Assembly (NCBI GenBank): GCA_021773355.1
Contig: JAJFKE010000031.1
Location: 62,001-126,000, forward strand
DNA length: 64,000 nt
Reading direction: 5' to 3'
From: Gammaproteobacteria bacterium
Lineage (GTDB): Bacteria; Pseudomonadota; Gammaproteobacteria; Pseudomonadales; Pseudohongiellaceae
Position numbers and translations under genes: made by a program. Of the stretch, positions 6,178-14,874 are shown piece by piece; position 1 is the first letter of the stretch, and each line of letters starts with the position of its first letter. Below the pieces are notes generated by a model. The model had not been told where the DNA came from, did no database searches, and saw only the letters and a list, made by a program, of their open reading frames with translations.

Positions 6178-7758
6178 ATGACTAATCCAGTTTCCAGACG
6201 AGAATTTCTGAATTTACTGGGAGCCTACGGCGGCACCTCAGCAGTGCTGCAAGCCGGCGCGGCTCTCGGGCTAATGCCCGGCGCGAGTCAGGCGGCGGAT
6301 CTGTCATTGTTAAATATGTCCAGCAAAGGCAAAAAGGTCGCGATTCTTGGAAGCGGAATTTCCGCTTTGACCACTGCCTGGGAGCTAAGCAAGGCAGGTT
6401 ATGACTGCACCATCCTCGAAGCGTCTCATCGTGCAGGGGGGCGAATTTTTACGGTACGCTCCGGCACCGTAGTAGACGAGATTGGCAACTACCAACGCTG
6501 TGACTGGGACAACGAGCCTCATATGTACTTTAATGCCGGCGCTGCGCGAATCCCTAGCATTCATCGAAGTGTGTTGAGTTACTGCAAAGAGCTGGGTGTG
6601 GAGTTACAAGTCTTTGTCAATGAGAGCAAAACCAACTGGGTGCAGGACGACGCGATGTTGGGCGGCAAACCAGTTCGCAATACTGATTACTCATCAAGTA
6701 TGCAAGGCTTCATCTCGGAGATGCTGGCCAAGTCTTTAAGCGAATCAGAAATAGACTCCTCCCTTACTGAATCGGAATCTGAGACCTTGCTAGGCATGAT
6801 GCGTACATTCGGCGACCTCGATGAAAACATGCTGTACAAGGGTACTGTCAGAGCTGGGTACGGGAGCGGGGGATTCCTCGATCATGGCACTAAAAAAGAT
6901 GTAATAGCCCTCAGAGATCTATTGGAAACAAGATTAGCTGGCAATGTCATGGTCACTACTCAGGAAGGAACCGGCAGTGGCCCTCTGCTTATGCAGCCCG
7001 TAGGCGGGATGGACCGAATTATTTACGGTTTCGCTAATCGGCTTGGCGATCGAATCAAATTCCGCAGCCCGGTAACGGCAGTGATGGTGAAAGACGATGG
7101 CGTAGAAGTGGCCTATGAACAAAATGGCGAGAGCCAACTACTTAAAGCAGACTACTGTTTCAATTGCATACCCAGCCATCTAATGACAGGCATACCCAAC
7201 AACTTTCCTGCTGAATACACAACAGCCTTGAAATACATTCGGCGTGGGAGAGCCTATAAAGCTGCATTTCAAGCCAAGGAACGCTTCTGGGAGAAGGAGG
7301 ATATCTACGGAGGAATTAGCTGGATCAATGCACCAATCCAACAGATCTGGTATCCACCTCACGGAATACACCTGGACAAGGGCGTGGTATTGGCCGCCTA
7401 CAATTTCGGCGGTGCCAATTTCACCGAAATGACACAGGAACAGCGCATTGAAGCGTGCCTTATGTATGGTGAAAAAATACATCCTAACTACCGTCAGCTG
7501 GTAGAAAAACCTATCACAATCGCCTGGCATCGCATGAACCACATGCTCGGCTGTGCTCCTCGATGGGCTCGCAATCGTGGCGGCTGGTCTCAAGAAGAAG
7601 AGCATTTGTATGAAACACTACGGCAACCGGTGAATGGGCGTCATTACATGATTGGTGACCAGAGTACTCAGCACTCGGCATGGATGGAAAGCGCTATCCA
7701 ATCTGCCCACTACGCCTTGGCAGATTTAGATCAACGCGTTCGGGCAGAGACAGCATGA
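6178..7758 (+). CDS. Tat-exported flavin monoamine / L-amino-acid oxidase-like protein
   Basis: 526 aa. The N-terminus SRREFL at 6-11 followed by a hydrophobic stretch ending GASQAA is a twin-arginine signal, so the FAD protein is folded before export. The FAD Rossmann motif VAILGSGISALTTAWELSKAG (residues 54-74; sixth glycine replaced by Ala) and E81...AGGR place it in the flavin amine oxidase family; the C-terminal GDQSTQHSAWMESAIQSA is the second FAD-contacting block. The amine substrate is unknown. ATG 6178 has a GGAGA site upstream. Its stop overlaps the start of a di-haem cytochrome c gene (ATGA), suggesting electrons pass to that cytochrome instead of directly to oxygen. Confidence 0.85.
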   Translation: MTNPVSRREFLNLLGAYGGTSAVLQAGAALGLMPGASQAADLSLLNMSSKGKKVAILGSGISALTTAWELSKAGYDCTILEASHRAGGRIFTVRSGTVVDEIGNYQRCDWDNEPHMYFNAGAARIPSIHRSVLSYCKELGVELQVFVNESKTNWVQDDAMLGGKPVRNTDYSSSMQGFISEMLAKSLSESEIDSSLTESESETLLGMMRTFGDLDENMLYKGTVRAGYGSGGFLDHGTKKDVIALRDLLETRLAGNVMVTTQEGTGSGPLLMQPVGGMDRIIYGFANRLGDRIKFRSPVTAVMVKDDGVEVAYEQNGESQLLKADYCFNCIPSHLMTGIPNNFPAEYTTALKYIRRGRAYKAAFQAKERFWEKEDIYGGISWINAPIQQIWYPPHGIHLDKGVVLAAYNFGGANFTEMTQEQRIEACLMYGEKIHPNYRQLVEKPITIAWHRMNHMLGCAPRWARNRGGWSQEEEHLYETLRQPVNGRHYMIGDQSTQHSAWMESAIQSAHYALADLDQRVRAETA

Positions 7759-8381
7759 AGAAGCTAATTACGCTAACAACATTCATGCTGGTAGCTGTTT
7801 GCAACGTTGCCGCCCAAACTGTCGACGTCGGAGTAGCAGCCGCGACCGATGACCGCTACTGCACTACCTGTCATGGTGTTGAGGGGCGCGGCAATATTGG
7901 GGTGCAGGCCCCCCGCCTCGCTGGCATGGAAGGCTGGTATCTAAAGCGTCAACTGGAGAATTTTCGTGCTGGAATTCGCGGAACCCATGCCGCCGATGTT
8001 CAGGGTATAGCCATGCAAGCGATGGCGGTAAAACTCAGCGATGCAAGCATAGCGGATATAGTAAGCTGGGTGAGCAGCTGGGAATATATTGCCGCTGAAA
8101 GCACGGTTGACGGCAATGCACGCAGGGGGCGCACTGCGTTTGGAACCTGCGCTGCATGTCACGGGGCCGATGCCCAGGGCAATGAAGCCCTGGGAGCTCC
8201 TGCTCTCGCCGGACAAAACGATTGGTATCTAATTACCCAGCTGAAGAATTTCCGTGCGGGTTATCGAGGGGCACACCGAGAGGACAGCTTTGGAGCTCAG
8301 ATGCTGACAATGTCACGAACGCTGACCGATGATCAGGCAATCATAGACGTTGTCAGTTACATCAATACGCTTCAAAAATAA
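7755..8381 (+). CDS. Di-haem c-type cytochrome (cytochrome c4-like)
   Basis: 208 aa with a Sec signal (MKKLITLTTFMLVAVCNVAA). Two tandem domains each carry CxxCH: CTTCH at 36-40 and CAACH at 132-136; each half also has the LAGQ/LAGM-x-x-WYL-x-x-QL-x-x-F-R-A-G motif with later Met residues as likely axial ligands, the cytochrome c4 layout. It would shuttle electrons in the periplasm. The ATGA overlap with the upstream flavin oxidase gene implies one transcript and coupled translation, so it is probably the oxidase's electron acceptor. Confidence 0.9.
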   Translation: MKKLITLTTFMLVAVCNVAAQTVDVGVAAATDDRYCTTCHGVEGRGNIGVQAPRLAGMEGWYLKRQLENFRAGIRGTHAADVQGIAMQAMAVKLSDASIADIVSWVSSWEYIAAESTVDGNARRGRTAFGTCAACHGADAQGNEALGAPALAGQNDWYLITQLKNFRAGYRGAHREDSFGAQMLTMSRTLTDDQAIIDVVSYINTLQK

Positions 8382-8730
8382 GCTGAGCCGAGATCAATAC
8401 GGAAATACCGCTGTGTGCCATAGCTGATTCTGACTTGTGAGTATATTTCCAAAAGCGGACACCTCAGAAACCTATAGCACTGTTCGATACTGAAGCTTTA
8501 ACGCTCTTATTCAATTAATGAATTAGCTATTTTTCACCTAAAAAACCTAGTTTATGCAGTTAGTTTGCTTTCTGAACTCATTTCTTCTACCTTGGTCGAT
8601 CACAAAAATTCACTGTCGTTGATTAAAGGCGACACTGAAGACGTAAGTAAACCATAATAGTGACACCAGGTTGGCTCTATCTCCAAACACCCTTCCAGTA
8701 AACCTTTATTAGCGCATTTATACACAAGTA
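8382..8730. other. Intergenic gap
   Basis: 349 bases, AT-rich towards the right. I see no RNA gene, clear promoter or terminator. It must hold the promoter of the gene starting at 8731, which has no obvious Shine-Dalgarno site. Confidence 0.5.
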
Positions 8731-9843
8731 ATGAAATCAACTCTCGTTGCATCACAAATACCAAGAGACGCTGAATTTGGACTGTTCTCTCTGGTACATG
8801 GCGATCTGCTGGGCGGCATGATTGGTCGGTTCGCGATCCGATCACCCTTGTACGCTGTGTCTTTGGCAGCTGTGCTGAGTTTTTCGGCGGCCTTGGTGGC
8901 GTCTTTTGAAGGTAGCCTGGTCAACGAGGATCTTAACTTAGACTTATTGCACGACATCGGCTGGTGGAATCAATTTCTGCTGGCATTTCCGACGCTAATT
9001 TATTTAACCGGCTCCTACTTCGGGGAGTTTCCAAAAACCCTCAGACATCTGATAGATTCGGGAGTATTGCAAGCCGACGACAAGCAGTGGAAAACAGTAC
9101 GCAGGTTCACCCATGCAAAACTAATGAATACGACCTTTGTTCTATTGCCTTATGTGTGCGCTATTGCGGCAGCAGGACTCACTATGAATGTCTTGCAGGC
9201 TAATGGAACCTGGTATGACGCTAGCAGATATATAGCTGGATGGTTGATTCCGGCGCATGCCTTCTTTCTGTATTTCTTTATGACTTATCTTGCTCTAAGG
9301 CTATATACCGCCTTTCTCATTCTTAAAATGTTGTTCAGTTTCAGTGTAAACATTCAACCATTTCATGCTGATGGTTGCGGCGGCTTGGGCGGTCTCATGG
9401 TGCAGTCGGAAAAACTGTACTGGGTGATGGTTACCTTTGGTGTGGTTGCGGCATTGGGAATACTCTCGAACACCTTTGTTTACAGTCTTGATCTATTTAG
9501 CATCTACAACATCTTCTTGTTGCTATCCTACATTCTGTTAACTGGAATAGCCTTCTTCCTGCCTCTGTATGCGCTGTCAGACAGGATGCGAGAAGCAAAA
9601 CAAAGACTTCTTGAAACAATTCGTCAGCGCTACCATGCCCTAAATAGAAAGCGCGATAGCGATGACAATGAGTTAGACAAATCAAGCAGCAGTTATAGGG
9701 TGGATCTTGCAGCCCTAAAGGAACTTCGGCAAACAGCGCGCTCTATGCAAGTATGGCCTTTTAATAGCAGCAGCCTTGTCAAGTTTGTATGCGCCGCGAC
9801 AACGCCGGTTATTGTGATAGCGGTTGTCCTTATGTTGACCTAA
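8731..9843 (+). CDS. Hypothetical multi-pass membrane protein
   Basis: 370 aa, family not recognised. Roughly six to seven hydrophobic segments (about residues 40-60, 85-100, 135-155, 168-190, 225-245, 255-280 and a C-terminal tail anchor at 350-369). A loop at about 208-222 reads QPFHADGCGGLGGL, a His/Asp/Gly-rich motif that might bind a ligand or metal. Between the last two membrane segments is a charged, coiled-coil-like cytoplasmic stretch (ALSDRMREAKQRLLETIRQR). No transporter or enzyme signature is visible. It stands alone between two unrelated units. Confidence 0.75.
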   Translation: MKSTLVASQIPRDAEFGLFSLVHGDLLGGMIGRFAIRSPLYAVSLAAVLSFSAALVASFEGSLVNEDLNLDLLHDIGWWNQFLLAFPTLIYLTGSYFGEFPKTLRHLIDSGVLQADDKQWKTVRRFTHAKLMNTTFVLLPYVCAIAAAGLTMNVLQANGTWYDASRYIAGWLIPAHAFFLYFFMTYLALRLYTAFLILKMLFSFSVNIQPFHADGCGGLGGLMVQSEKLYWVMVTFGVVAALGILSNTFVYSLDLFSIYNIFLLLSYILLTGIAFFLPLYALSDRMREAKQRLLETIRQRYHALNRKRDSDDNELDKSSSSYRVDLAALKELRQTARSMQVWPFNSSSLVKFVCAATTPVIVIAVVLMLT

Positions 9844-9897
9844 GCCATCGTTCGATGTCCTCGAACTACTTAGAAAGACTCAAGCCAGTCATCTCAA

Positions 9898-11034
9898 TTA
9901 CTGGTCTATAGTGCGATAGCCCGAGGGGGTGTATTCGATAGAACTGGGAAAGTCCAGTTCCTCAATTTTCGAATGCCCCACATAGACCGCATCCTCAGCA
10001 GCTCTGCTACTGCCGTAGCGCCGCATAAATTCACTTTCAGAGGCCCGGTCCGGTACTTGTCCACTCAATGCCAGTCGAACTACTTTCGCTACCTCTTCAG
10101 GATTATCACGTTGCGGGTAATGATCAGCCGTAGGCAAAATCCAGTAACTACTCTCAACCTCTCGATCATTTAGGTAGGTATCCCAGACGTGATTGGGAAT
10201 TCGAACAGGGTTAATGCTATCTGTTAGTCCCCAAAGGTAGGCAACTGGAATGGAACTACGGCGTAAATTTTCCAACCAACGTGTCTCATTCGCCTGGCGC
10301 TCCAATAAGTATCTGCCGACATGGAGTAATGCCCCATTACCATCATTGAACGCAAAGATATCGGAATAGGCCAGAGCTTCAGGATCGCCTTCGGTACGTC
10401 TCGGCTGTGCTTTCCGTGCCGCGATCATCCGTGGACCCGCCTCAGCATCTAGCAATGCCAATTGAAAAGGAACTAAATTCGCCAGCGGCAGAAACATTCC
10501 GCTATTCGAGAGAAAATGGTAGTTAATAGTGTAAGCAGGGCTTGGATTATCGAGATAATGACCGAGAAAAGCCAAGCCAATACTTACACCGCGATCGTGG
10601 GTGTAAAGCGCGAAGTCTTCAAACTCCACAATCTCACGAACAAAATAATCCACAATTTCTGCGTTCTCTTCCAACATATAAGAGAATCCATTCTGTGGCT
10701 TATCTGAAAACCCTGAACCGGGAAAATCCAGTGCAGCAATATAGTATTCATCCTCAAGATAGGGAATCATCTTATAAAAATCGAAACTGGAATTAGGAAA
10801 GCCATGAACAATCACCAACTTTGGCTTGCTCTCATCGCCCCATGTTCTATAAAACACATTTACATTAGCAGAATTATTATCTGCCGTTGTCGATGTCCAT
10901 TCGAAATAGTCTCCCGCTTGATACCAGTCCCGCGCCAGATCTGAATAAAAAACAAAGTCATCATTCTGAGCGAACAAAGCTTGAGCGCCTAGCACGAAGA
11001 CGAGAACAAAAAAGAAATTACGCCATGAAGTCAT
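9898..11034 (-). CDS. Secreted alpha/beta hydrolase (epoxide hydrolase / haloalkane dehalogenase-like)
   Basis: 378 aa with a Sec signal (cleaved near ALFAQ, residue 23). HGFPNSSFDF at 77-86 is the oxyanion region; HDRGVSIGL at 146-154 places an Asp nucleophile (D147) at the elbow, as in epoxide hydrolases, fluoroacetate and haloalkane dehalogenases, not a lipase Ser. WGLTDSINP supplies the acid and TADHYPQRDNP the catalytic His. Export is less common for this family. Substrate cannot be told. Same strand as the CapA-like and metallo-beta-lactamase-fold genes upstream, with 40 bases to the next one. Confidence 0.88.
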   Translation of the reverse strand: MTSWRNFFFVLVFVLGAQALFAQNDDFVFYSDLARDWYQAGDYFEWTSTTADNNSANVNVFYRTWGDESKPKLVIVHGFPNSSFDFYKMIPYLEDEYYIAALDFPGSGFSDKPQNGFSYMLEENAEIVDYFVREIVEFEDFALYTHDRGVSIGLAFLGHYLDNPSPAYTINYHFLSNSGMFLPLANLVPFQLALLDAEAGPRMIAARKAQPRRTEGDPEALAYSDIFAFNDGNGALLHVGRYLLERQANETRWLENLRRSSIPVAYLWGLTDSINPVRIPNHVWDTYLNDREVESSYWILPTADHYPQRDNPEEVAKVVRLALSGQVPDRASESEFMRRYGSSRAAEDAVYVGHSKIEELDFPSSIEYTPSGYRTIDQ

Positions 11035-11074
11035 CAGTCTGTTTTCCTGGATTATTGAAATTAAAAGCAGAAGT

Positions 11075-12541
11075 TTATCGGCTAAGCCGAATCACTCCAA
11101 CATTTCCCTGGACAGCAATTTGGGTGCCAAAGTCCCGTGACAGGCGCTGCATCCTCGCAAGAATTTCTTGGGCCTTTTCAGCAGCAGCTAGACGTGGAAT
11201 ACCCAGCCTGGAGTCCGGACCATCGGAGCCCAACTCGGTAGGGTATAAACGGATTTCCGCTAACTCGCCATCTTCATAATGACTGACTGCCACCAGGCTC
11301 TCCAGAGACTGCGTTGAGCCGCCGAAATTTCTCGCAAAGTTTTGCAGCCCGCCCTGCTGATTAGCATCGGTCTGTGCCAGTAACTCCTGCAGAGACCAAT
11401 GTGCCTGGCGAAAAAATTCGCCTAGGCCGTAGAAGATCGGTTTGCCTTTGTAAATCTCGATACCACGCAGCAATTGCACGCCGTGACCTACGAACACATC
11501 GGCGCCAACATCGATGGCTTGATGGGCAAGGTCAATATAAAACTCGGGCGGCTTGGTGCTAAGGTGCATCTGTTCGAGAACAGACTGCCCTTGATGAATA
11601 TGTGCTGTCGCGACCACGAAATCCGCATAGCGCTTTGCGTTACGAATACTTCTGAGAGTTCGGGAGAGATCGCTCTCTCGAATGGTGTAGTCAATAGTTC
11701 CAGGTGTCTCACCAGAGCGTGCGAGTCTGTAGGTTGGATCTTCGCTGCCGGAACTGGAGGCGGGAAAGCGTAAGCTATTGGAAGGTTCATCGCCAGGCAA
11801 AGGGCGTGGATTGTCATAGTTCGATCTAAATTCCAGAAACTGGTCACGCACTCGTTTGAGTGATGCCAGTTGTTCTTCCGAGACGATAATTGCCTCGGAG
11901 TAATTGAGCATATTCAGTCCAGGCCGCCCGCCCAAATTGCCTATCTGCGCAGTCGCCCCCAATCGACGATGCTCAAGCATAAGCGGTGCATGCATGCCAA
12001 CCATAGCCACCCTTCCCTGTGCTAGTTCCAGAAAAACCGGCGCTGCTGCCGCGTCCAGATTGTTGCCGGTTCCGGCATGGGCAACACCCGCCTCGTCCAA
12101 AAGAGCGTTAGTTGAAAACATTCCCTCCACCTCGGAATCTAACAGGTGGTTCTGGGCTCGATTGACCATGTCGAAGCCTATAGCCTTCAAGTCGGCAGCA
12201 ACCTCATGAGAGCCCACAAAGCCGTTTAAAGGCCCATCGAATTTCCTTAGATCGGCCAGTTCTCCTTCCATGTTTGCAACCGCAAGGTCAGCCTCGCGAA
12301 TGAGCCGCAGTGCTGCCTGCACGGCATCGTCAACTAACTGAGACGCAGGACGGCGCATCATCAGATCACCGACGCTGGCGAGAGTGAAATCACCCGGAAT
12401 CGTCATCGCCATGTCGCGTGGATTGAGCGGAGCTAAGGAGGTTTGTGTGATGCCAGGTTGAGAACACAATGGCAGTGTTGCTAGCAATAAGAGTGACAGT
12501 ACTCTGCTGCGAAAAGTTCGAGATTCAGAAACTATTAGCAT
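11075..12541 (-). CDS. CapA family (poly-gamma-glutamate synthesis protein-like) metallophosphatase-fold protein
   Basis: 488 aa with an N-terminal signal-like segment (residues 12-34). DFTLASVGDLMMRRP at 51-65, ADLAVANMEGELAD, GFDMVNRAQNHLLD, HIHQGQ and GADVFVGHGVQLLRGIEIYKGKPIFYGLGEFF are the ordered motifs of the CapA domain, related to calcineurin-like phosphoesterases. In Bacillus CapA takes part in poly-gamma-glutamate export; elsewhere the role is open. No capB or capC gene is nearby, so a capsule role is not supported here. Starts at ATG 12541. Confidence 0.88.
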   Translation of the reverse strand: MLIVSESRTFRSRVLSLLLLATLPLCSQPGITQTSLAPLNPRDMAMTIPGDFTLASVGDLMMRRPASQLVDDAVQAALRLIREADLAVANMEGELADLRKFDGPLNGFVGSHEVAADLKAIGFDMVNRAQNHLLDSEVEGMFSTNALLDEAGVAHAGTGNNLDAAAAPVFLELAQGRVAMVGMHAPLMLEHRRLGATAQIGNLGGRPGLNMLNYSEAIIVSEEQLASLKRVRDQFLEFRSNYDNPRPLPGDEPSNSLRFPASSSGSEDPTYRLARSGETPGTIDYTIRESDLSRTLRSIRNAKRYADFVVATAHIHQGQSVLEQMHLSTKPPEFYIDLAHQAIDVGADVFVGHGVQLLRGIEIYKGKPIFYGLGEFFRQAHWSLQELLAQTDANQQGGLQNFARNFGGSTQSLESLVAVSHYEDGELAEIRLYPTELGSDGPDSRLGIPRLAAAEKAQEILARMQRLSRDFGTQIAVQGNVGVIRLSR

Positions 12542-12622
12542 GGATTTATCCTTTCGTTAGTCTTGAAACACAAGCTCCAGTGTCGATATAAATTCTTCAA
12601 GCTGGCGGAACTGTATGGCTCC

Positions 12623-13573
12623 CTAGCGGTCCAGCAAGCGCCCTGACCCCCCCAGTTCGTAGTATACGATGGGCACGAAGTCTTCTGGCGTCCAGCCTGG
12701 ATCATCGGTCCATTTTGCGTCGTAGGCGGCAGTGGGTCTTGCGGCCATTACCTCGGCAAGTTTTTTCCCCTGTTGTATCATGCTCAGGACCTGGCCCTGA
12801 ATATCCAGAATCATGGAGCGAAACTCTATCAATTCTTCACGACCAACAACTTCCAGGCCATGACCGGGTATAATTTTCGTTTCGGGACCAGCTATATCGA
12901 TGGCCTTATCCAGTGCAGCTATGGTTCCCCTGAGAGTGCCGCCATTGTATTGATCGATAATCGGGTAACTGGTGGTGCGATATACATCGCCTAGATGAAG
13001 TACATCGGATTCTGGAAAGTAGACAAAGGTGTCGCCATCGGTGTGAGCTGGAGGCGCCAGGAAGGCTTGAACTTGCTCGCCATTGAGATGGAAACTTATG
13101 GTGTCGTTAAAACTAACTACCGGTCTGGCTGCTGCCGGTTGTTGCGGCACAAAACTTCCCCCGGCTCTGGGAAAGCGGCTTCTCTCTTCTAAAAAACGCA
13201 GACGGGTATTGTCGTGTGCGAAGATTAATACACCCAGCTCCGCCAGATTTTCGTTACCGCCCACATGATCGATATGAATATGGGTGTTGATCAAGAATCG
13301 AATCTCTTCGTCGCTTACTTGCTTCACTGCTGCAACTAATTTGTCCGACATCGGTGCAAATAGAGAGTCTACTAACAACACACCCTCAGGCCCGGCAAAG
13401 ACGCCAATGTTGCCCCCGCCCCCGGGGCGCTGCACCATATAGACGTTTCCGGCCACAGGCACGATTGTCAGTTCGACATCCTGCAGATTACCCTGTCCCC
13501 GGGCAAATCCAGTCACGAACAATATGCAGCTCGCTATCAGCAAAGAATGTAAATATCTGTGGAATTTCATCAT
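12623..13573 (-). CDS. Secreted metallo-beta-lactamase-fold hydrolase
   Basis: 316 aa, Sec signal to about residue 26. The zinc-binding motif THIHIDHVGG (H98, H100, D102, H103) is followed by PPAHTDGDTFVYF, the HLGD motif and IPGHG, completing a two-zinc site. This subgroup resembles exported MBL-fold proteins of unknown substrate; true beta-lactamase activity is not implied. The start has two adjacent ATGs. It is the first gene of a run of three minus-strand genes for exported hydrolases ending at 9898. Confidence 0.9.
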   Translation of the reverse strand: MMKFHRYLHSLLIASCILFVTGFARGQGNLQDVELTIVPVAGNVYMVQRPGGGGNIGVFAGPEGVLLVDSLFAPMSDKLVAAVKQVSDEEIRFLINTHIHIDHVGGNENLAELGVLIFAHDNTRLRFLEERSRFPRAGGSFVPQQPAAARPVVSFNDTISFHLNGEQVQAFLAPPAHTDGDTFVYFPESDVLHLGDVYRTTSYPIIDQYNGGTLRGTIAALDKAIDIAGPETKIIPGHGLEVVGREELIEFRSMILDIQGQVLSMIQQGKKLAEVMAARPTAAYDAKWTDDPGWTPEDFVPIVYYELGGSGRLLDR

Positions 13574-13875
13574 CTCAGCACCCTTTCTGGCATATGTTGG
13601 TAGTCTCGGATCGGCGGTAATTACCGGATTTACTGTACTCTACCGCGCAGGGAAATTCCATGCGTCTTGCTTCTAGACGGCCACTAAAACTCGCGGTTTC
13701 AACGCTCCCTTTGCAATTTAAAGCATTCAGTACTATCTTCAATTAAAGCGCTTACATAGACATTAGCCTGCGCAATTTCAATTCTTGACCGGCATGCTAT
13801 GCCGCGTAACTGCAAGAAGCCATACCCGTCAAGATAACTAGGTTCTTTTACTGCTGAACTAGACGGAGATTCAGA
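13574..13875. other. Divergent intergenic region
   Basis: 302 bases between two divergent genes. It contains a small palindrome CGGCAT/ATGCCG with a 3-base loop (13790-13804), preceded by TTGAC, which might be an operator next to a -35 box; a convincing -10 box is not seen. Nothing else is supported. Confidence 0.35.
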
Positions 13876-14340
13876 ATGAAAAAATCACTGCATGTTTCGC
13901 TAGCCCTAACACTTCTAGTGTATTTGTCCTATGCTTCCTTCGCAGCCGAGGATCAAATATTCATTGATGATTTAACCGCACCCCAATTACGCGCGCAGAT
14001 TGATAAGATTCAAAAAGAAGTTTACAGAGTATTTAATGCGGCAAATAAAAATGATCAGCTAGATATTACCTGTCACGACTATCTCGCTACAGGCACGTCG
14101 ATAAAAAAGGAAGTCTGCGAGCCGCAATTCGTTATCGTGAGAAGAACGGAAAACGCTAAAAGCGCGCGGCACGGCACAGACCCGCTACTCACGCCGAGGC
14201 AATTGCAGGGTGAATTAGCAGGCGAATTTCAGGATTTAACCGACGCGATGAAAGCCTTGGCTGAAGAGAGTGAATATTTTGAAGAGCTGAACACAATACT
14301 TACTGTCTTAAACGCAAGATTGCTTGAGATCACTAATTAG
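13876..14340 (+). CDS. Hypothetical secreted protein
   Basis: 154 aa with a signal peptide (MKKSLHVSLALTLLVYLSYASFA). The mature part is helical (TAPQLRAQIDKIQKEVYRVFNAANKN) and has two cysteines, at CHDYLATGT and VCEPQF, likely a disulfide. Proteins of this pattern are common as uncharacterised genes in Alteromonadales-like bacteria; I know of no function. A good GGAG site precedes the ATG. It stands alone. Confidence 0.75.
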   Translation: MKKSLHVSLALTLLVYLSYASFAAEDQIFIDDLTAPQLRAQIDKIQKEVYRVFNAANKNDQLDITCHDYLATGTSIKKEVCEPQFVIVRRTENAKSARHGTDPLLTPRQLQGELAGEFQDLTDAMKALAEESEYFEELNTILTVLNARLLEITN

Positions 14341-14874
14341 GGAATTGAGACACTTACATGGATTATTCGGCACAAGCAGATGCGCGGCATAAAACAGAGC
14401 CGGACTATTAAAACTATTGCTCAGCCTGCATGAAATCCAAGCCAGGAAATATTTTCTACCGATACCAAAAGCAACTATTTTGACTCCCAATCAATTGCTT
14501 CAAAAAGAATGAGCAATCATAAAATGGGGTAAGAAGCTGACTAGAAAGTTTGAATTGAATTCCCTCGCTGCTCAATCATCTCGCATTATGTCTGCTACGG
14601 TTTCTGCCATAGACGAAACATGAAGCCAGCTCTGCAACTCCAATCGGGTAACTACACAGTATTCGAAATTGGCCATATTGTTCCTGCCAGCAAACTACCT
14701 ATGGTCAGAAGCCCCAAGCGTAGGTTGTAACTGCAGCTACGGTCAGATAGTCTCTTCTAACTCAGATTCCAAGCGCCCCTTCGGTGCTGCAGGAATCGAC
14801 ATTGCGCCCACCGGCAGTCATCAAACATAGCTGCCAAACGCCCAATAATATAAAAAGTTAGAAGAGGATTAAGG
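14341..14874. other. Intergenic gap
   Basis: 534 bases without a supported gene on either strand. It has short frames only. It must contain the promoter of the PQQ dehydrogenase, which has an AAGG site just before its ATG, but I cannot pick the promoter with confidence. Confidence 0.5.

Noticed and set aside
11075..12541. Poly-gamma-glutamate capsule locus
   Set aside because: CapA-like protein alone; no capB or capC partner in the window.
12623..13573. Beta-lactam resistance gene
   Set aside because: The metallo-beta-lactamase fold is shared by many hydrolases, and the protein lacks features specific to class B beta-lactamases that I could point to.
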